Notes under the pieces: model-generated
Seen by the model: only the letters and a program-made list of their open reading frames with translations
Told to the model about the DNA's origin: nothing
The model's database searches: none
Program-made: the position numbers and the translations under genes
NCBI GenBank assembly: GCA_027307045.1
Contig: DAHUXR010000014.1
Location: 1 to 60,428, forward strand
DNA: 60,428 nucleotides
DNA from: Acidobacteriaceae bacterium
GTDB taxonomy: Bacteria; Acidobacteriota; Terriglobia; Terriglobales; Acidobacteriaceae
Reading direction: 5' to 3'
Part shown: positions 17,418 to 26,317 of the stretch, piece by piece
Layout: each line of letters begins with the position of its first letter
Numbering within the stretch: the first letter of the stretch is position 1

Positions 17418-19016
17418 TCAATGCCTGAACACTCCCCACTCCATCGTGCCTTTTACCGGAGCGTTATACGCCGCGGACAACGCAATTGCCACCACGGTGC
17501 GTGTGTCTCGCGGATCGATAATGCCGTCATCCCACAGGCGCGCCGTTGCGAAGTAGCAATCGGACTCTTTCCCGATCTGGTCTTCCAGCATCTTCCTGCC
17601 CATCTCCATTCTGGCTTCGTCGATGGGCTGGCCCGTCTTGGCTGCTGCTTCGCGCTTGATAATGTCCATCACGCCGGAAAGCTGCTTTTCGCCCATCACG
17701 GCAATGCGGTGGTTGGGCCATGTGAAAAGAAAACGCGGCGCGTAGGCGCGTCCGCACATCGCATAGTTGCCCGCGCCGTAGGATCCGCCCACCATGATCG
17801 TGATGGCGGGCACGGTGGAGTTTGAAACTGCGTTGATCAGCTTGGCGCCGTTGCGGATGATGCCATCTTCTTCATAGCTGCGGCCCACCATGAATCCGGT
17901 AATGTTCTGCAGAAATAGCAGAGGGATGTCCTGCTGGTTGCATAGCTGGATAAACTGCGCGCCTTTGCCTGATGATTCCGACATCAACACGCCGTTATTT
18001 CCCAGAATCCCCACCGGGAAGCCGTGAATGTGCGCGAAACCTGTGACCAAGGTTGGCCCATACTCCGGCTTGAATTCGGCAAACTCGCTTCCGTCCACGA
18101 TGCGGGCAATCACGTCGCGTATTTCAAAGGGCACACGCACATCAGCCGACGCAATGCCCAGCAACTCATCGGGATCAAACACCGGCTCTTTTACTTCCGC
18201 CATGTGCGGCAGGTCGGGTTTCTTCAGGTTGAAGTGGCTGATGATCTCGCGCGCAATGCGAATTGCGTCAAGCTCGTCTTCCGCCAGATAATCGGAGAGT
18301 CCGGAAATCCGCGAGTGCATCTCCGCGCCGCCTAAAGATTCTTCGTCGCTGATTTCGCCTGTCGCCATCTTCACCAGCGGCGGCCCGGCCAGAAAAACCT
18401 GCGCCTGCTTTTTCACCATCACCACGTAATCAGACATCCCCGGCAAGTAAGCACCGCCGGCTGTAGAGCTGCCAAACACAACAGAGATAGTGGGGATGCG
18501 TTCTTTGGAACGGCGCGTGATTTCGCGGAAGCCGCGCCCTCCGGCGACAAAAATTTTGCTCTGCTGCGGCAGGTCGGCGCCGGCGGACTCTACTAAAAGG
18601 ATGCTCGGGAGATGGTTTTCCCGTGCGATGTCCGCCAGCCGCCCGTTCTTCCAAAGGCCTGCTTCACCGGTGGCGCCACCTTTTACCGTGGCCTCGTTCG
18701 CCGTGACCAGGCACTCGCGCCCGCAGACCAGCCCCACGCCTCCAACGACTCCTGCGCCCGGAGATTCATTCTCCATGCCATGCCCCGCGAGTGGCGCGAT
18801 TTCTAAAAAGAAAGAGCCTTCGTCCAGCAACATCTCCACGCGATCGCGCGGCAACAGCTTGCCTCGCTCCACATGGCGTTTCACGTATTTTTCGCCGCCG
18901 CCCTCGGTGGAGCGTTTCAGTCCGGCGCGCAGGCGTTCCACCGCGGAGTGCATGGCCGCATAGTTCGTCTTGTAGCCGCTTGATTGGCGGTCGACTGTGG
19001 AGCGCAGATGGTTCAC
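17418..19016 (-). CDS. Acyl-CoA carboxylase carboxyltransferase (beta) subunit, LiuB/AtuC-like
   Basis: The 532-residue protein starts at GTG 19016. It carries the N and C halves of a crotonase-like carboxyltransferase: [20 protein letters not shown], then [15 protein letters not shown] in the first half, and [37 protein letters not shown] and [20 protein letters not shown] in the second. These are close to methylcrotonyl-CoA carboxylase beta. It transfers carboxyl from biotin to an unsaturated branched acyl-CoA. It is the first gene of the operon. No clear promoter was found in the ~290 bp upstream, which is shared with the divergent BON-domain gene. Confidence 0.9.
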   Translation of the reverse strand: MNHLRSTVDRQSSGYKTNYAAMHSAVERLRAGLKRSTEGGGEKYVKRHVERGKLLPRDRVEMLLDEGSFFLEIAPLAGHGMENESPGAGVVGGVGLVCGRECLVTANEATVKGGATGEAGLWKNGRLADIARENHLPSILLVESAGADLPQQSKIFVAGGRGFREITRRSKERIPTISVVFGSSTAGGAYLPGMSDYVVMVKKQAQVFLAGPPLVKMATGEISDEESLGGAEMHSRISGLSDYLAEDELDAIRIAREIISHFNLKKPDLPHMAEVKEPVFDPDELLGIASADVRVPFEIRDVIARIVDGSEFAEFKPEYGPTLVTGFAHIHGFPVGILGNNGVLMSESSGKGAQFIQLCNQQDIPLLFLQNITGFMVGRSYEEDGIIRNGAKLINAVSNSTVPAITIMVGGSYGAGNYAMCGRAYAPRFLFTWPNHRIAVMGEKQLSGVMDIIKREAAAKTGQPIDEARMEMGRKMLEDQIGKESDCYFATARLWDDGIIDPRDTRTVVAIALSAAYNAPVKGTMEWGVFRH

Positions 19017-19308
19017 GGGCGATAAATATATCAGGCGGAGAGGCTGATGAGCAGCAATTCACCTCGTCCCACCGAATCACGCGATTTCCCAAAAAGTAAA
19101 AATGCCTGACTCTAAGGTCACTCTCAGGGACATTTCAGCAGCTCTCGAATCCAGCGCTGAGGAGCCAACTCGCCCTGGAGGTGGGCATCTAATCCAACTG
19201 TAGCAGCCAAAATGGCCCCGATTACGCGAGCTTCGTCGCTCATCCTTGGTATACGCGTATCTGTTGCCGAGGGGCCCGAATCTAGAAAACGGAAAACGGA
19301 GGATACTA

Positions 19309-19857
19309 GTGAGAAATTTCAATAAGCTTGCATTGATCGTAGCGTTGGGTAGCGGGTTCGCAATCGCACAAAGCACACCGGCTTCGCCGAGCACAGCTCC
19401 AAGCACAGCGCCGAGCTCCACTTCGCAGCCATCATCGATGCCGGATCAGCAGCCATCCACCACGGCTCCTGACCAGAGCAAGAACCCTGCAAGTTCGCCG
19501 CAGCAACTGCCAAACACTGATCAGAACAAATCCGATCAGAGTACTGACCAGAACAAAATGCCGCAGAGTGACGCTGCTCCGGCCGCCGCCAATGGCGACG
19601 TACAGAGCACCATCCAGTCCGCGATCCAGAAGGATCCGAGCCTGGCCAGCGCTAACGTAACGGTAGACGTGAAGAATGGCAAGTCGGTTGATCTGACCGG
19701 AACCGTTCCCAGCAAGGACGCGAAGGAAGCGGCCGAGCGCATTGCGAAGGAAAACTCCGGTGGCCTGAAAGTAAAGAACCACCTGAAAGTTGCTTCCGCC
19801 ACCACGCCGGACAAGTCCGACAAGTCAAAGTCCGACAATATGAGCAACCCTAAATAA
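19309..19857 (+). CDS. Secreted BON-domain protein with Ser/Pro/Gln-rich linker
   Basis: The GTG start at 19309 has a strong GGAGG 6 nt upstream (19298-19302), so the longer frame from 19246 is not used. The 182-residue product has a signal peptide (LALIVALGSGFAIA), then a low-complexity stretch rich in S, T, P, Q, D and N (about residues 22-95), then one BON domain (DVQSTIQSAIQKDPSLASANVTV, with the glycine-bearing strand VDLTGTVPSKDAKEAAERIA). BON domains are thought to bind phospholipid surfaces, as in OsmY, so a periplasmic envelope-stress role is likely. A strong terminator follows. Confidence 0.82.
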   Translation: MRNFNKLALIVALGSGFAIAQSTPASPSTAPSTAPSSTSQPSSMPDQQPSTTAPDQSKNPASSPQQLPNTDQNKSDQSTDQNKMPQSDAAPAAANGDVQSTIQSAIQKDPSLASANVTVDVKNGKSVDLTGTVPSKDAKEAAERIAKENSGGLKVKNHLKVASATTPDKSDKSKSDNMSNPK

Positions 19858-19905
19858 CTGATTGGAACTCCAGGGGTGTTTAGACACACCTTACTAGAGC
19901 GAAGC

Positions 19906-19936
19906 GAGGCGGACCCCAGGGGGCCGCCTCTTTTTT
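19906..19936 (+). terminator. Rho-independent terminator after the BON-domain gene
   Basis: GAGGCGG (19906-19912) pairs with CCGCCTC (19924-19930), with an inner CCCC/GGGG extension, followed by six T (19931-19936). It ends just before the convergent cupin gene stop. Confidence 0.82.
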
Positions 19937-19941
19937 GTTGT

Positions 19942-20307
19942 TTATGGCGCGTCGTCTCGATGGACAGTCTTCGGAGAAAATGCTGGAAGACAAATCGCGA
20001 TGTACTCCGTGGCCTCGTCCGGGGTGGAATATTGGATCCATTCGCCGGGATGGGCCACTACGGCTTGTCCGGCAGAAACGTCAAATGATCCATCTTTATG
20101 CTGCACACGCAGCTTGCCTCGAATCACGATGGTGTATTCCTCAAACTCCGGTGTCTGGCCGGGTTCCAGCCATCCCGCCGGACTACGCATGTGCGCGATG
20201 CTGAGGCGCTCCGTCTTTGAATTTACGCGGCCAAAAAATTCGTCAATGATCTTCGGGATGTTGCCCGCCGCCTGGATCCGAGTGGGCTTATCAATGTGAG
20301 TCGGCAA
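19942..20307 (-). CDS. Single-domain cupin protein
   Basis: The 121-residue protein shows a small beta-barrel cupin: EEYTIVIRGKLRVQHKDGSF matches the turn and strands of cupin motif 1 in a degenerate form (E-Y-x-x-x-x-G), and VSAGQAVVAHPGEWIQYSTP matches motif 2 (P-G-x-x-H/Q). The canonical metal histidines are largely absent (Glu and Gln at expected places), so metal binding is uncertain. Function unknown. It lies 15 bp downstream of a 4-TM gene on the same strand and is probably co-transcribed with it. Confidence 0.7.
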   Translation of the reverse strand: MPTHIDKPTRIQAAGNIPKIIDEFFGRVNSKTERLSIAHMRSPAGWLEPGQTPEFEEYTIVIRGKLRVQHKDGSFDVSAGQAVVAHPGEWIQYSTPDEATEYIAICLPAFSPKTVHRDDAP

Positions 20308-20322
20308 AAGGTCTCTCCTATT

Positions 20323-20712
20323 TTATTGCGCTGCTTGCGCCGGTTTAAGCCTGAAATATGAAATGGTAAATAGCGTTCCCAGAATAAAATCTCCGGCGCC
20401 GCCCAGAGCCACGATGATCGGGATCCGCCCTGAAATAAACAGTACAGCACACGCGACACAATAAGTAAGTTTTTCCAGGACTGCCGCCGGGATGAGCGGA
20501 CGGAGGCGCTGCGGATCGCGCGCGATGATCAAGAACGCAACCTGCCAGGCTACTGCTACGCCCAAAAAGCCGTAGTAGAACTCAGGATGCGTGATTGCCG
20601 GGGGCATCTTTTGCGCCAGAGTCTTTTCGCCGAAGTACCCCGGCAGCAGGACAATGAGGCCATAAATCCCTGCCAGCAGGAAGACATTTCTTGAGAAACG
20701 ATCTTTTATCAT
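20323..20712 (-). CDS. Small four-TM membrane protein, unknown function
   Basis: The 129-residue protein has four hydrophobic segments (about residues 8-28, 45-65, 76-96 and 98-118), a short charged N-terminus and a polar C-terminus (LKPAQAAQ). The loop ARDPQRLRPLIPAAVLEKL lies between TM2 and TM3. It resembles uncharacterised small integral membrane proteins of soil bacteria. It precedes the cupin gene by 15 bp. Confidence 0.65.
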   Translation of the reverse strand: MIKDRFSRNVFLLAGIYGLIVLLPGYFGEKTLAQKMPPAITHPEFYYGFLGVAVAWQVAFLIIARDPQRLRPLIPAAVLEKLTYCVACAVLFISGRIPIIVALGGAGDFILGTLFTISYFRLKPAQAAQ

Positions 20713-20816
20713 TCGGCCTCATCACGGGCTGGTTTTAAATTACCTCGCCAACTGCCTCAGCAAAAAGGTACCATAACGGGTTTCTGTTCCCTTGGTAACT
20801 CTTAGCAGGAGCATTC

Positions 20817-22685
20817 ATGTCTACTCATCCGTGCAAGCTGGTGGTTGCATTTTTTCTCTGGAGTATCGCGGCATTGGGCCAAACCAGCAGTATAGAGCGC
20901 CTGAGCGTGGATGCGACTGACGCGCCTCGCAACATCCTGCATGCCACGCTTACCATTCCCGTGACTTCAGGACCGGTCACGATTGTCTATCCCAAGTGGA
21001 TCCCCGGCAACCATCGGCCAACAGGCCCGATCCAGAATTTTACCGGGCTGCATTTCAAAGCCGGCGGCGGGGAGTTGGAATGGCAGCGCGATCTGGAAGA
21101 CATGTATGCCTTCCACTTGCAGATTCCAGCTGGCGTGACCGAGCTGCATGCTTCGTATGACACGATTACTTACAACGGCAAGAGTTCCCTGGCATCCAGC
21201 AAGGTGCTGGACCTGCTGTGGAACCAGGTCGTGTTATATCCAAAAGGGGCCACTACTGACTCTGTACAGGTAGCGGCCTCCTTGCGGCTGCCGGAAGGCT
21301 GGAAGTTTGGCACCGCGCTTACGCCCACGCACCAGAACGGAAATTCCGTGGAGTTCCAGACCGTCTCACTCACACGGCTGGTCGATTCGCCCTTGATCGC
21401 GGGATCAATCTACCGGCAGGTACAGATTACTCCCAACGGTGAACCGCTCACGCACGTGGTTGATATGGTGGGCGAGAGTGATGAAGCGGTCCAGATCACC
21501 GATAAAGACATCGCCAGCCTGAAGCAACTGGTGGCGGAAACCGGAAAGCTTTTTGGCGCGCGGCACTACACCAAGTACACATTTCTTCTCACGCTGGGTG
21601 ATCAGACGGCGCACCACGGCCTGGAGCATCACGAATCCAGTGACAACGGGACCGATGAAGAAATGTTCAGTGACGCCAACGTGCACGATCTGGAGGCCGA
21701 TCTTCTGCCGCATGAATTTGTTCATTCCTGGAATGGCAAATACAAGCGTCCTGCGGGACTGGTTACGCCCAACTATCAGGAGCCGATGCATGGCGATTTG
21801 CTTTGGGTTTATGAAGGACTGACCGACTATCTGGGCAACCTGCTCGCTGCGCGGACCGGCCTGCGTTCGCCTGACCAGTTCCGTGAGAATCTGGCCTACA
21901 CGGCAGCCATGCTTGATCATCGCGCGGGGCGGATCTGGCGTCCGCTGCAAGACACGGCCACGAGCGTGCAGACCCTATTCGCCGCGCCCGCGGAATGGAC
22001 CAACTGGCGCCGCACAGCCGATTACTATCCTGAAGGTTACCTGATCTGGCTGGAAGTTGATTCTATTCTGCGGCAAAAGAGCAACGGTCAAAAATCCTTG
22101 AATGACTTTTGCCGTCTTTTTTATGGAGGCCAGAGCGGCCCGCCAACTGTTGTTCCGTACAAATTTGAAGATGTTGTCACTGCGCTCAACCAGGTTGTGC
22201 CGAATGACTGGGCCAAACTGCTGCGGGAGCGTCTGGACTCCAAATCGCCGCATGCTCCCATGGGTGGCATCACAAATGGCGGGTGGAAGCTGGTCTATAC
22301 CGCGCAGAAGAATGCAACGATGGAAGCCCGAGAAAAAAACAGTGAATCAATTGACCTGAGTTTTTCTCTGGGATTCGTCGCCACCAAGGAAGGTGATGTA
22401 CGCGACGTGATTCCCGGATCGCCCGCCTATGCCGCCGGTCTTGGGCCGGGAATGAAAGTTATCGCTGTGAACGGCCGCAAGTGGTCAAAAGACGTGGTGC
22501 GCGCTGCGTTGCGAGGATCGGTTCACGGTCAGCAACCAATATCCTTGCTGGCGGAGAACGGCGAATACTACAGCACGTATCAGGTGAACTATCACGAGGG
22601 GGAGCGCTATCCGCACCTGGTTCGCGAAGATGGACAGCCGAATATTCTGGACGAAATCATCAAGCCGCAGGCTGCGGGGCAATAA
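20817..22685 (+). CDS. M61-family (glycyl aminopeptidase-like) secreted metallopeptidase with PDZ domain
   Basis: The start is supported by AGGAG 6 nt upstream. The 622-residue protein has a signal peptide (LVVAFFLWSIAALGQ), an N-terminal beta-rich M61 domain, and the gluzincin zinc motif HEFVH in LLPHEFVHSWNGKYKRP, with the distal glutamate expected in LLWVYEGLTDYLGNLLAART (WVYEGLT). A PDZ domain follows near residues 510-600 (SLGFVATKEGDVRDVIPGSP, then AAGLGPGMKVIAVNGR). Such enzymes trim N-terminal residues from peptides outside the cytoplasm. The 3' end is 18 bp from the convergent synthase gene. Confidence 0.88.
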   Translation: MSTHPCKLVVAFFLWSIAALGQTSSIERLSVDATDAPRNILHATLTIPVTSGPVTIVYPKWIPGNHRPTGPIQNFTGLHFKAGGGELEWQRDLEDMYAFHLQIPAGVTELHASYDTITYNGKSSLASSKVLDLLWNQVVLYPKGATTDSVQVAASLRLPEGWKFGTALTPTHQNGNSVEFQTVSLTRLVDSPLIAGSIYRQVQITPNGEPLTHVVDMVGESDEAVQITDKDIASLKQLVAETGKLFGARHYTKYTFLLTLGDQTAHHGLEHHESSDNGTDEEMFSDANVHDLEADLLPHEFVHSWNGKYKRPAGLVTPNYQEPMHGDLLWVYEGLTDYLGNLLAARTGLRSPDQFRENLAYTAAMLDHRAGRIWRPLQDTATSVQTLFAAPAEWTNWRRTADYYPEGYLIWLEVDSILRQKSNGQKSLNDFCRLFYGGQSGPPTVVPYKFEDVVTALNQVVPNDWAKLLRERLDSKSPHAPMGGITNGGWKLVYTAQKNATMEAREKNSESIDLSFSLGFVATKEGDVRDVIPGSPAYAAGLGPGMKVIAVNGRKWSKDVVRAALRGSVHGQQPISLLAENGEYYSTYQVNYHEGERYPHLVREDGQPNILDEIIKPQAAGQ

Positions 22686-22702
22686 GCCGGGACTCTCGGA
22701 TA

Positions 22703-25700
22703 TCAGTTAGGACCAGGAGTAGGCGTAACCGGTATGCGGTTCTTGGTGACCGCGGCGGTGCGCTCCAATTTGTCCCAGGCGAAGGGCTTTCCGTCGATGG
22801 CGCGCTTTACGGTCTTGGCCAGCACTGCGGAGAAAAGCTGCCGGTAAGAAAATCTCTGGAGCCACAAGTGGAGCAGCAGCTGCGCGTCTTCGCCTGTCCC
22901 TTCCACGCGGCGCTCCAGCAGAAACGCCAGGGCCGAAGCAATGAAATCAATGGCCAGGAAGATCACGAAATAAAAAGCAAGCCGTTCAAAGCTGCTTGCG
23001 TCCGTGCTTTCCGGATGGAAGTATCGAGCGGCGGCATACTCCAGCACGCCAAACAGGAACATGATGTCGATGAAAGGCGATACCAGCGGCAGCATGATCT
23101 GGAAAATAATAATGTTGGGCAGGGCAATCCAGCCCAGGCGGCTGCGGCGGCGAATCGCGGCGCCGTGCTTCCACACGGCTTGAAGAATGCCGAAGGACCA
23201 GCGGAAACGCTGACGCATGAGCCCGCGCGCATTCGTCGGCGCTTCAGTAAACGCCAAAGCGCGATCTTCATTCACCACGCGCCAGCCATTTTCCAGCAGC
23301 GACATTGTCAGGTCCGCATCTTCCGCCACTGTATCGGTATGGTAGCCGCCGGCTTCGCGGACCGCAGAGACGCGCCATGCGCCAATCGCTCCCGGCACCA
23401 CGCTTACGGCGCCAAACACGTTGAGAGCGCGGCGCTCAAAGTTCTGGCTGGTGATGTATTCCAGCGCCTGCCAGCGCGTCCAGAGGTTCACGCGGTTGCC
23501 AACTTTGGCATTGCCCGCCACCGCGCCCACTTTGGCGTCCGCAAAATGCGGGACCAAAATGGAAATGGCATTCGGCGCAATTACGGTATCGGCATCAATG
23601 CCGACATAAATTTCATCCTGCGTATACTTCAGCGCGTGATTGAGCGCTTCCGCTTTGCCGGCGTTGGATTTGGTCAACAGCAGGACGCGGCCATCAGCAA
23701 TCTCTTTGGCAAATTTTTCCCGCACCACGGCGGATGTCGCATCCTTTGAGCCGTCATCCACCACGATCGTCCGCAAATTCGGGTAGTCTGAAGCCAGCGC
23801 GGAACGGACGGTATTCTCAATGACCTTCTCTTCATTGAACGCCGGGATGATGACTGTGACCTTCGGCTTATAATCCGGGCCGCCGACGGGCGCCGGCGTC
23901 CGCAGGCGATCGAATGTGGCCAGCGCGCCAATGCCCAGAAGTCGAGCGCTCATCAGTACGTCACCAATAAAAAAGACCAGGACAATAAATTGCGCGAGCC
24001 ATCGGCCCAATTGGAAGACGTAACCGTCCAGTCGCGCTCCGAGTACTTCATTAGGAGGAAGCTGCGGCATCACGTCAGCCCGAGTTTTGCCCAACAGCTC
24101 TTCAACGCTTACGATCTTGAACCCCCGCGCGCGCAAGCCTTCAATGACGGCGGGCAGGGCCTCGACGGTTGCAGCGCGATCACCGCCGCCATCATGCAGC
24201 AGAATGATGTTCCCGCAATAAATCGGACCACGTGTCTGGCAGCCCTTGGTGGCCGCGCGCTGGGCCTGGTCCATCACTTCAGAGACGATCTCCACGGCGC
24301 TCTGGCCTTTTCTCCAGTCATTAGGATCAATCTTGGATCCCACCGTGATGTAGCCTTCGGTCTGGACAAGTTCCAGCGGCCGCACCTGGTCAGCGATATC
24401 AGGGTCCTGGTCAATGGAATAAGGCGGGCGGAAATACAAGGGCTTAACACCCATCTTGCTGGCAAACAATTTTTCAGTGAGCTGCAACTCCACGCGCTTC
24501 ATGTACCAGGATGAAACGTCGCTGATGTCGGGATGGGTGAACGTATGATTGCCAATATCATGGCCCTCATCGTAAATGCGCTGCGCCAGTCCGGGAAACT
24601 TTTGCGTCTGCAAGCCGATGAGGAAAAACGTGGCCGTGGCGTTTTCGCGCTTCAGGATATCGAGGATTTTTGGCGTGTATTCCGGGTCGGGACCGTCGTC
24701 AAAGGTGATGGCAACCTGTTTTTCTTTCCAGCCCAGCGCCTTCAGTTGATACGGCTCGGGCAACACGGTCATTCTTTCTGAAGTGACGAGCTTGCCGTCC
24801 GAATCGAGCTTGACGTCCCGTTGGCCGGGCTTCGGTCTCTGCTGGATATAGAGAATTTCGCCATCGCCTTCCTTGTCAACGTCCTCGCCTGAGGGAACTA
24901 CCGCAAGTTTCTGCTCGGCGCCGGTTTCGGTGGGATTGTCCCAGATCTTCCAGAGAGATCGATCTTCCGATCCCAGGCGCCATAGTGCAAACGTACGAAT
25001 ACCCTGATCGCGCGCCGAGCGCATCTGGTTCAGCGCCGTGACAGCATCCAGAAACCAGACTTGATGTTCCTGGCCGCCATCTTCCATATAAGCGAAATGA
25101 GGATTGAGCGAATCGGAATCGAGTTCAACTTCCGCGCTGGACTCCCTTGCATGCAGCCATGCTTCCTGCACGTTGTTGGTGTCAACGTTGGTAATGCGCT
25201 TCCTCCGGCCAGAAAGCTTCCAGTCATAGCCATAACTGCCGATGGCGCAGATGATCTTGGTTTTGGGAATGTCTTTTACCGCCTGCTTCAGGTTGGCGGT
25301 AAACCAATCCTGCGCAGCGACCGGGCCGGGAGCGCTGGTGACCTGATGCTGGTCATAGTTCATGATGACCAGGCCATCGGCAGCGGCGGCGAGCGCCCGA
25401 TAATCGTAATCCTTATCCGCCACTGGGACGTTCACGTACAGCCTTAGCCCCCGAGCATGCAGATCATCGCCCAGTTCCTGGATCAGCGCCACAAATCCGG
25501 GCTGGGCTTTTAGCGGTATTTCTTCAAAGTCGATTGCCGCGCCCTTGAACTTGTCACTGGCCAGATAGAGCAGAAGCTGTGTGCGGAAAGTCTGCCGCGC
25601 CGTGGGATCCATCAGAAAATCTCCTATGGCCGGCAGCCATTGCTTGCTCACAGTTTCAAAATTGTTGATGAGCGGAAAGACTTCCACTTCAGCTTTTTCT

Positions 25701-26194
25701 GCCCGCAGAAAAGGCATCACCTTGTCGTCAGTGGAATGGACAATTCCGTTTTCAACCACCTGAAAGGGATGGTTCACGCTGTCAAAACCTTGTAAATGCC
25801 CATCTGGCGTGAGCACATGCAGCCATTCGGGAAAGAGGATATCAAGCTGAGGATAGTATTCCTTGAGCGAGACAAAGCTTGCCGCATCCCAGGTGACGTA
25901 ATACGCCGCGCGAATGCCTTCATCCGTATTCAGCACCACCTGTGAAGGCGAAGACTTTGTTTTGCGGTGGGTGTTCTTTGCGCTGGGCCGCTTGCGATGT
26001 TCGCGCTCCTTCAAGGCGCGAAGGTTGCGCTTTTGCTCCGGCATCAGCACGTGGGGCAGCGGATCAGACTGCACGAAAACCGTGACGATAAAAAACAGCA
26101 CAAGGCCGCTGATGATGGCGCCAAGCACACTCAGCAGTATGCGCAAGCGCCCCCACCGCTTCCGGTCAGGATCATAAAAGATGGATTTTGCCAT
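22703..26194 (-). CDS. Trifunctional GH18-like / NodB deacetylase / GT2 processive glycosyltransferase
   Basis: With ATG 26194 (MAKSIFYDPDRKRWGRLR) the protein has 1163 residues; ATG 26215 and TTG 26242 are alternatives. Domain order: N-terminal TM (about 18-40); GH18-like domain (about 90-450) with GAAIDFEEI at the catalytic strand; NodB polysaccharide deacetylase (about 493-700) with TFDDGPD, HTFTHPD and RPPYSID metal and catalytic motifs; TM near 732-760; GT2 domain from about 779 with PAFNEE, VDDGSKD, DADT, AEDAD and the processive QRFRW motif; then several C-terminal TMs. It likely makes, deacetylates and trims a beta-linked amino-sugar polymer (PNAG- or chitin-like), combining roles split among PgaB/PgaC-type proteins. 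Polymer identity is inferred. Confidence 0.87.
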   Translation of the reverse strand: MAKSIFYDPDRKRWGRLRILLSVLGAIISGLVLFFIVTVFVQSDPLPHVLMPEQKRNLRALKEREHRKRPSAKNTHRKTKSSPSQVVLNTDEGIRAAYYVTWDAASFVSLKEYYPQLDILFPEWLHVLTPDGHLQGFDSVNHPFQVVENGIVHSTDDKVMPFLRAEKAEVEVFPLINNFETVSKQWLPAIGDFLMDPTARQTFRTQLLLYLASDKFKGAAIDFEEIPLKAQPGFVALIQELGDDLHARGLRLYVNVPVADKDYDYRALAAAADGLVIMNYDQHQVTSAPGPVAAQDWFTANLKQAVKDIPKTKIICAIGSYGYDWKLSGRRKRITNVDTNNVQEAWLHARESSAEVELDSDSLNPHFAYMEDGGQEHQVWFLDAVTALNQMRSARDQGIRTFALWRLGSEDRSLWKIWDNPTETGAEQKLAVVPSGEDVDKEGDGEILYIQQRPKPGQRDVKLDSDGKLVTSERMTVLPEPYQLKALGWKEKQVAITFDDGPDPEYTPKILDILKRENATATFFLIGLQTQKFPGLAQRIYDEGHDIGNHTFTHPDISDVSSWYMKRVELQLTEKLFASKMGVKPLYFRPPYSIDQDPDIADQVRPLELVQTEGYITVGSKIDPNDWRKGQSAVEIVSEVMDQAQRAATKGCQTRGPIYCGNIILLHDGGGDRAATVEALPAVIEGLRARGFKIVSVEELLGKTRADVMPQLPPNEVLGARLDGYVFQLGRWLAQFIVLVFFIGDVLMSARLLGIGALATFDRLRTPAPVGGPDYKPKVTVIIPAFNEEKVIENTVRSALASDYPNLRTIVVDDGSKDATSAVVREKFAKEIADGRVLLLTKSNAGKAEALNHALKYTQDEIYVGIDADTVIAPNAISILVPHFADAKVGAVAGNAKVGNRVNLWTRWQALEYITSQNFERRALNVFGAVSVVPGAIGAWRVSAVREAGGYHTDTVAEDADLTMSLLENGWRVVNEDRALAFTEAPTNARGLMRQRFRWSFGILQAVWKHGAAIRRRSRLGWIALPNIIIFQIMLPLVSPFIDIMFLFGVLEYAAARYFHPESTDASSFERLAFYFVIFLAIDFIASALAFLLERRVEGTGEDAQLLLHLWLQRFSYRQLFSAVLAKTVKRAIDGKPFAWDKLERTAAVTKNRIPVTPTPGPN

Positions 26195-26317
26195 TGCTGG
26201 ATTGTTAGTAACCATCGTAAGCGGCAGGGAGAGGCAGGTCAATCGGGCATTGCCCTTGCGTACCCCTTGCAGTTGTACGACTGGGAACGCGCCTTTACAC
26301 TAGGGCATTCCCCATCC

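Noticed and set aside
22481..23749. 422-codon plus-strand open frame over the synthase C-terminus
   Set aside because: It overlaps the end of the M61 peptidase and runs antisense to the GT2 domain. The His/Arg/Gln-rich translation is typical of a shadow frame.
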